This document shows, in pieces, positions 21,891-26,577 of a stretch of DNA of 26,577 nucleotides. The first letter of the stretch is position 1, and every line of letters starts with the position of its first letter. The stretch is from Oscillospiraceae bacterium (GTDB lineage: Bacteria > Bacillota > Clostridia > Oscillospirales > Ruminococcaceae). A program made the translations under genes and the position numbers. A model generated the notes under the pieces. That model made no database searches and was not told where the DNA came from. It saw nothing but the letters and a program-made list of their open reading frames with translations. Location of the stretch: assembly GCA_018380115.1 (NCBI GenBank), contig JAGZUF010000027.1:1-26577 (forward strand), written 5' to 3'.

Positions 21891-23743
21891 GCGCGCAGCA
21901 AAAACCGGCAGAGCGCGATTCCGTAGGCAAGGCCCTTGCGCGCACGGCAAACCCCGCGCATGCCGCCAGCCTTCTGCGCCGCGCCTTTGCGTGCCTGCGC
22001 ACGCGCGGCTGGCAGGCCCTGTGGCGCGAGATATTTTACCGCCTGTGCCTTGTATTCGGCAAAGAGCCCTGGCAGCTTCGCGCGGACGTGCCCCTGCGCA
22101 GAGAGCTGCGCGCGCAGAGGCATGCCGCCCTGCCGCGGCAGCCCCTCATCAGCGTGGTGGTGCCGCTGTACAACACGCCGCCGCGCTATTTGAAAGAGAT
22201 GGTGGCCAGCGTGCGTGCCCAAAGCTACCAGAACTGGGAGCTTGTGCTGGTGGACGCATCGGATGCATCCGGCGCGGGGGCAAAACTGGCCGCGCGCATA
22301 CATGACAAGCGCGTGCGCTATGTGCGCCTTGCGAAAAACGAGGGCATTGCAGCCAACACCAATGTGGGGCTGGCCGAGGCCGAGGGAGAATGGATCACCC
22401 TGCTGGACCATGACGACGCTTTGAGCCCCAACGCCCTGTACGAGGTGGCAAAGGCCGCCTGCGAGAGCGGGGCCGAGCTTATTTACTCCGACGAGGTGGT
22501 GCTGGACAGCGCCATGAAGCGCCTTGCGGAATATCATTTCAAGCCCGGCTACTCCCCCGACACCCTGCGCGGGTGCAATTATATCACGCACCTGTGCGCC
22601 TTCACGGCGCAGCTTCTCCGCCGCGCAGGCGGCAAAGAGGACGCGCAGTTTGACGGCGCGCAGGACTACGACCTCATCCTGCGCCTGTGCGAGGCGGCCA
22701 AAGGCGTCCACCACATTCCGAAAGTGCTGTATTACTGGCGCGGCCACGCGCAGAGCACCGCGGGCGATATCTCAGCCAAGCCCTACGCCCTGAAGGCCGG
22801 CGCCGCTGCCGTGGCCGCCCACCTGCAGCGGCTGGGCCTTGCGGGCGAGGTGTCCTGCATTCCCGGCTGCCCGGGCGCATACCGCACGCGGTATGCCGTT
22901 ACGGGCGAGCCGCGCGTTTCGGTGCTGATTCCGAACAAGGACCACGCCGAGGACCTGCGCCGCTGCCTTGCCTCCATTTACAAATACGGGGGCTGGCGCA
23001 ACCTGGAAGTAATCGTCATCGAGAACAACTCCACCGAGCGCACCACCTTCGCCTTATACAAAGCGGCGCGCGCCTCGCTGCCGGGGCTGCGCGTGGTGCA
23101 GTATCAGGGGCCGTTCAACTTTTCCGCCATCAACAACACGGCCGCCCGCTATGCCACGGGCCAGCACCTGCTTTTGCTGAACAACGATGTGGAGTTCACC
23201 TCGCCGGATTCCATCCGCGAAATGCTCAGCTATTCCCAGCGGCCGGACGTGGGCGCCGTGGGCGCAAAGCTTCTGTACCCGGACGGCACCGTGCAGCACG
23301 CGGGCGTTATCATCGGCCTCGGCGGCTCGGCGGGGCACAGCCACAAGGGCCACCCGGCAAATTCTGCCGGCGACATGTACCGCCTCGCCACAGCGCAGAA
23401 CTTCTCTGCCGTGACGGGTGCCTGCCTGATGGTGAAAAAAAGCCTGTACGATGCGCTGGGCGGGCTGGATGAAACCAATTTTGCCGTGGCCTACAACGAT
23501 GTGGACTTCTGCCTGCGCCTGCGCGCACAGGGCTATGTGAACGTAATGACGCCGTTTGCCGCGGGCACGCATTATGAATCCAAAAGCCGCGGGCCGGACA
23601 CGGCGGGCGGCGAGCGCCAGGCGCGCTATGAGGCCGAGCGCGCGCGCTTCTGCACAAAATATGCGCCCATGCTGCAGGAGGGCGGGGACCCTTACTATAA
23701 CCCGCACTTTACGCTTTTGTACGAAAACTACGGCTACAAATAA
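21887..23743 (+). CDS. Tandem GT2 glycosyltransferase (two catalytic domains)
   Basis: 618 residues. After a basic N-terminal region of about 85 residues come two GT-A folds of family 2. Domain A (about 88-290) starts ISVVVPLYNTPP and has the metal-binding DHDD (174-177) and QDYD acceptor motif (259-262). Domain B (about 343-570) starts RVSVLIPNKD and has NNDVEF (432-437) and NDVDF (537-541). Two active sites in one chain suggest two successive sugar additions or a repeat-unit polymerase. It has no membrane helix, so it would work at the inner face of the membrane on a lipid-linked acceptor. It is translationally coupled to the exporter ATPase (ATGA). It is a paralogue of the next glycosyltransferase. 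Confidence 0.92.
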   Translation: MSAQQKPAERDSVGKALARTANPAHAASLLRRAFACLRTRGWQALWREIFYRLCLVFGKEPWQLRADVPLRRELRAQRHAALPRQPLISVVVPLYNTPPRYLKEMVASVRAQSYQNWELVLVDASDASGAGAKLAARIHDKRVRYVRLAKNEGIAANTNVGLAEAEGEWITLLDHDDALSPNALYEVAKAACESGAELIYSDEVVLDSAMKRLAEYHFKPGYSPDTLRGCNYITHLCAFTAQLLRRAGGKEDAQFDGAQDYDLILRLCEAAKGVHHIPKVLYYWRGHAQSTAGDISAKPYALKAGAAAVAAHLQRLGLAGEVSCIPGCPGAYRTRYAVTGEPRVSVLIPNKDHAEDLRRCLASIYKYGGWRNLEVIVIENNSTERTTFALYKAARASLPGLRVVQYQGPFNFSAINNTAARYATGQHLLLLNNDVEFTSPDSIREMLSYSQRPDVGAVGAKLLYPDGTVQHAGVIIGLGGSAGHSHKGHPANSAGDMYRLATAQNFSAVTGACLMVKKSLYDALGGLDETNFAVAYNDVDFCLRLRAQGYVNVMTPFAAGTHYESKSRGPDTAGGERQARYEAERARFCTKYAPMLQEGGDPYYNPHFTLLYENYGYK

Positions 23744-23791
23744 GCCCCGCACCGGTGCGCGGCGGGCGCAAAGCCGTAAAAAACTTCCATA

Positions 23792-23821
23792 CAGGGGGCG
23801 GCCCGCGCCGCCCCCTGTTTT
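23792..23821 (+). terminator. Terminator-like hairpin between the two glycosyltransferase genes
   Basis: A perfect 11-bp stem (CAGGGGGCGGC at 23792-23802 with 23807-23817) and a 4-nt loop, followed by TTTTC. It ends 19 nt before the next start codon, just ahead of the Shine-Dalgarno. It would terminate or reduce transcription into the last two genes unless read through. Confidence 0.7.
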
Positions 23822-23840
23822 CAAAAAGGGGGAACAGACC

Positions 23841-25640
23841 ATGAGACTTCGCCTGAAGCGCATGCGCGAATTGTGTGCCGTGTTCTGCTCGCTTGTGCGG
23901 CAGGACGGCTTTTCCGCCACGGCAAAGCGCGCGCTGGGCTTTGCCCGGCGGCGGCTGAAAAGCAAAAAAGGGCGGTTTCTGCCCCCGAAGGCCGTGCTGG
24001 AAAGCCAGCGCGCGCTTAATTATTCCAGCTGGCCGCATGTCTCTATCTGCGTGCCTGTGTACAATACGCCGCGCGCATATCTTGAGCAGATGTGGAGCAG
24101 TGTGGCCGGGCAGACCTGCCCGAACTGGCAGCTCTGCGTGGCCGATGCGTCCGACGCGGCGCACGCCTATGTGGGTGAGTTTTTTGCCGGGAAAGAAAAG
24201 GTGCGCTATTGCCGGGTAGAAAACAAAGGCATTTCGGCCAATACGAATGCCGCCGCGGCATTGGCCGAGGGCGAATACCTCGCGCTGCTGGATCACGACG
24301 ACGTGCTGGCCCCGCACGCGGTGTATGAGCTGCTGAAGGCCGCCCGCGAGACGGGCGCAGGCTTTCTGTATTCGGACGAGGCCTTATTTGAAACCAGCAT
24401 CGAACGGCCCGTCACGGGCCACTTCAAGCCGGATTTCGCGCCCGATTACCTCAACTGCTGCAACTATATCTGTCATTTCGCCATGTTCAAGGCCGGGCTG
24501 TTCCGCGCGGCGGGCGGGCTGGACAGCGCCTGCGACGGCGCGCAGGACCACGATTTGTTTCTGAAGCTGAGCGAGCAGTGTACGCCGGTGCATGTGCCCA
24601 AGGTGCTGTATTACTGGCGGGTGCACGCAGGCTCTACCTCGGGCGGCACGGCCGCAAAGCCCTATGTCACTGCAGCGGCCAGGCGCGCCGTTTCGGCGCA
24701 CCTGGCCCGCATTGGGGCCGAGGGGAAAGTGGAGGACGGGCTGTTCCCAAGCACCTATAAGGTGGACTATGCGCTGGCGCGCACGCCGCTCGTCTCTATC
24801 CTCATCCCCAATAAGGACCACACAGAGGATTTGGACAAGGCCCTGCGCTCCATCTTTGAAAAGACCGATTACCCCGCATACGAGGTCATCGTCATCGAAA
24901 ACAATTCCACCCTGCCGCAGACCTTTGCCTATTACGAAAGAATCGCACAGGACGCTGCTTATTCCCGCTGCCGCGTAGTGCGGTACAGGGGCGGGTTCAA
25001 TTTTTCCGCCATCAACAATTTCGGCCGGAAAGCGGCAAAGGGTGAATTTTTGCTGCTTTTGAACAACGATGTGGAGGTGATATCCCCCGCGTGGCTCACA
25101 GAGATGGTAAAGCTGTGCAGCCAGCCGGGCGTGGGCATTGTGGGCGCCAAGCTGTATTACCCCGACGATACCGTGCAGCACGCGGGCGTCATCACCGGCC
25201 TTGGCGGCTATGCGGGCCACAGCCACAAATACGCCCGGCGCGCATCGGGCGGTTACATGTTCCGCCTTGCCACCGTGCAGAATTTTTCCTGTGTGACGGC
25301 CGCCTGCCTTCTGTGCCGCGCCGATGTGTACGACGAAGTGGGCGGGCTGGACGAGGGCTTCACCGTCGCCTTCAACGATGTGGACTTCTGCCTGCGCGTG
25401 CGCCGGGCTGGCTGGCGCGTGCTGTGGACGCCCTATGCCGAACTGTATCACTATGAATCGAAAAGCCGCGGGCTGGATACAAAGGGCCCGGCCAAAGAGC
25501 GCTTTGAGGGCGAGCGCCGCCGCCTGAAAGAGCGCTGGGGCGACGCGCTTGTGCACGACCCCTTCTATAACCCGAACCTAACGCTGGACAGGGAAGATTT
25601 TTCAGAAAACGATGTGCTGCCCAAAGAGGAGCCCGCATGA
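23841..25640 (+). CDS. Tandem GT2 glycosyltransferase, paralogue of the preceding gene
   Basis: 599 residues with the same layout as its neighbour: a basic N-terminus (about 1-63), GT2 domain A (about 66-262, VSICVPVYNTP, DHDD 151-154, QDHD near 235) and GT2 domain B (from about 317, VSILIPNKDHTEDL, then NNDVEV and NDVDF). Long stretches are identical or nearly so to the first protein, such as PKVLYYWR, NFSAINN and DVDFCLR, so the pair arose by duplication. The N-terminal and acceptor-facing parts differ more, which suggests different sugars or linkages (inference). GGGGG lies about 8 nt before the ATG at 23841. The stop overlaps the next gene as ATGA. Confidence 0.92.
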   Translation: MRLRLKRMRELCAVFCSLVRQDGFSATAKRALGFARRRLKSKKGRFLPPKAVLESQRALNYSSWPHVSICVPVYNTPRAYLEQMWSSVAGQTCPNWQLCVADASDAAHAYVGEFFAGKEKVRYCRVENKGISANTNAAAALAEGEYLALLDHDDVLAPHAVYELLKAARETGAGFLYSDEALFETSIERPVTGHFKPDFAPDYLNCCNYICHFAMFKAGLFRAAGGLDSACDGAQDHDLFLKLSEQCTPVHVPKVLYYWRVHAGSTSGGTAAKPYVTAAARRAVSAHLARIGAEGKVEDGLFPSTYKVDYALARTPLVSILIPNKDHTEDLDKALRSIFEKTDYPAYEVIVIENNSTLPQTFAYYERIAQDAAYSRCRVVRYRGGFNFSAINNFGRKAAKGEFLLLLNNDVEVISPAWLTEMVKLCSQPGVGIVGAKLYYPDDTVQHAGVITGLGGYAGHSHKYARRASGGYMFRLATVQNFSCVTAACLLCRADVYDEVGGLDEGFTVAFNDVDFCLRVRRAGWRVLWTPYAELYHYESKSRGLDTKGPAKERFEGERRRLKERWGDALVHDPFYNPNLTLDREDFSENDVLPKEEPA

Positions 25641-26227
25641 CGCCCGCGGAAGAAAAGGCCGCCTTACGACGTGCGGTGCGGCGGGCGTGCGCCGCCGTGC
25701 CCGCAGATGTTCATGCCGCAGCCTCCCTCAGCCTGTGCCGGGCGCTGGCCGCCATGCCGCAGTTTGCCACCGCACACACCGTGGCCGCCTTTTTCGGCGC
25801 CGGTGCAGAGCCGGACACCCGCCCCCTGCTGCATGCTGTGCTGGCGGCGGGCAAACGCCTGTGCCTGCCTGTGTGCGGGAGCAAAGAACGGCAAATGCAC
25901 ATGGCCGCTGTGACGGGGCTCGAAAGCCTGGTACCGGGCCCCTTCGGCATTCCGCAGCCCGGCAGAGAGGCTTTTCCTGTGTCCCCGCAGGAGCTCGGCT
26001 TGTGCCTTGTGCCCTGCGTGGCCGCCGACACGGCGGGCAGGCGCCTTGGCCACGGCAAGGGCTATTACGACGCCTTTTTGCCCCTGCTGAGTCCGGGCGG
26101 CACTGCCGTGCTGTGCTGTTTTTCCTGGCAGCTGGTGCCGCGCGTGCCCATGGAAGGGCACGACATACGCCTCTCCCTGCTTGCCACCGAGCACGGTGTG
26201 CAGCACGCAAAGGCCGTACAGAGCTGA
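25637..26227 (+). CDS. 5-formyltetrahydrofolate cyclo-ligase
   Basis: 196 residues, the usual length. It converts 5-formyltetrahydrofolate to 5,10-methenyltetrahydrofolate with ATP. Landmarks: an N-terminal helix of basic residues (KAALRRAVRRACAAV), FFGAGAEPDTRPLL, LCLPVC, and near the C-terminus RRLGHGKGYYDAFL, the family signature (normally GxGGGYYD). The gene overlaps the end of the second glycosyltransferase by 4 nt (ATGA), so it is translated from the same mRNA although folate salvage has no obvious link to glycan assembly. The family is known as FTHFS cyclo-ligase, MTHFS or YgfA/YqgN. Confidence 0.92.
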   Translation: MTPAEEKAALRRAVRRACAAVPADVHAAASLSLCRALAAMPQFATAHTVAAFFGAGAEPDTRPLLHAVLAAGKRLCLPVCGSKERQMHMAAVTGLESLVPGPFGIPQPGREAFPVSPQELGLCLVPCVAADTAGRRLGHGKGYYDAFLPLLSPGGTAVLCCFSWQLVPRVPMEGHDIRLSLLATEHGVQHAKAVQS

Positions 26228-26577
26228 CTCAAACCCGCGTGTAAAACGCATGGGCTGCGCAGGGCCTGAAAGGGCGGTTGCCCGCATGCCTCTTTCAAAG
26301 GCCGCGAAGCGGCTTCCGCCTGCGGCCCCCGCCCCACACACAGAAAGTGGCCCCGTTTGCCGCCCTGACAGAAGCCTGCCTGTTTTCATATGCCTGCTGT
26401 CAGCGGCCTTCTCTGCCCTGTGCCTGGGGTGAAATCTTTCTGCGGGGCGCCTCGCCTACACCGGCTCCCGAGTCAGGCCCCCCGGCAAAGCCGGGGGCTT
26501 GCGTAAGCCCTGAAAGGGCATACTGCCGGCAAGCCTCTCAAGAGGCACTGAAAAAATCCGCCGCCTGCATCACTTGC
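26228..26577. other. Intergenic tail of the window, structured, no gene seen
   Basis: No credible ORF. Besides the hairpin repeat described separately, it holds an inverted repeat CTGACAG (26365-26371) with CTGTCAG (26397-26403) extended by GCCG/CGGC; with no U tract it is a doubtful terminator for the cyclo-ligase gene. Confidence 0.55.
26251..26546. repeat. Two copies of a multi-hairpin intergenic repeat
   Basis: Copy A (about 26251-26302) and copy B (about 26494-26546) share the order GGGCT-GCG, then a CCTGAAAGGGC mini-hairpin, a spacer ending TGCC-GCA-GCCTCT, then an AAGGC/GAGGC closing arm. Copy B has clean stems: CCCCCGGC/GCCGGGGG (26479-26497), GCCCT/AGGGC (26507-26519) and GCCTCT/AGAGGC (26533-26546). 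Copy A is followed by GCCGC-GAA-GCGGC (26301-26313). Confidence 0.5.

Noticed and set aside
21578..22747. 389-codon minus-strand frame across the exporter ATPase and glycosyltransferase
   Set aside because: It lies opposite two well-supported genes and shows no family signature.
1..26577. CRISPR arrays, tRNA or rRNA genes, transposases, phage genes
   Set aside because: None seen on either strand by eye.

Overview
The window (about 26.6 kb) looks like chromosomal DNA from a Gram-positive member of the Clostridia, most likely an Oscillospiraceae/Ruminococcaceae-type gut anaerobe. The evidence is a GC-rich sequence, strong Shine-Dalgarno sites, sigma-A type promoters, the Firmicutes glgC/glgD pair, a clostridial SpoIIQ-like LytM protein, an NPKTG-type motif and a TcaA/YvbJ-like membrane protein. 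This is inference from gene content; no rRNA or other marker is present, and no tRNA, CRISPR array, transposase or phage gene was seen.

Layout. 1-600: the N-terminus of a secreted protein that runs off the window, and an HPr-like protein without the phosphorylatable histidine (both minus). 600-1055: an AT-rich gap. 1160-7042: a glycogen operon transcribed glgB-glgC-glgD-glgA (minus) from a good promoter at 7139-7167. 7274-8608: a CorA-type ion transporter with a structured leader, followed downstream by a decayed second copy of its own 3' end and terminator. 8740-10680: a secreted beta-helix-type protein ending in a truncated NPKTG sorting-like motif. 10829-14081: a lipoprotein binding protein and a fused permease-ATPase (minus), divergent from a Crp/Fnr-family regulator (plus). 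A 20-bp palindrome between them is placed to act on both promoters. 14082-15050: almost 1 kb with no convincing gene but many stem-loops, including a roughly 325-bp element with imperfect inverted ends. 15097-18537: psuK-psuG (pseudouridine catabolism) followed by a TcaA/YvbJ-like membrane protein (minus). 18724-26227 (plus): a SpoIIQ-like LytM protein, an RmlC epimerase, a Wzm/Wzt-type polysaccharide exporter, two paralogous tandem-domain GT2 glycosyltransferases, and 5-formyltetrahydrofolate cyclo-ligase. The tail after 26227 holds two copies of a multi-hairpin repeat.

How the genes work together. The glg operon makes ADP-glucose (GlgC with non-catalytic partner GlgD), polymerises it (GlgA) and branches it (GlgB). 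psuKG phosphorylates pseudouridine and splits it to uracil and ribose 5-phosphate. The plus-strand block from RmlC to the second glycosyltransferase looks like assembly and ABC export of a deoxyhexose-containing surface glycan. The most novel-looking points are the Crp/Fnr-operator-fused ABC unit, the decaying corA duplication, the His-less HPr, the truncated sorting motif, and the structured repeats at 14153-14477 and 26251-26546. I saw no clear evidence for a wholly new multi-gene defence or biosynthetic system.
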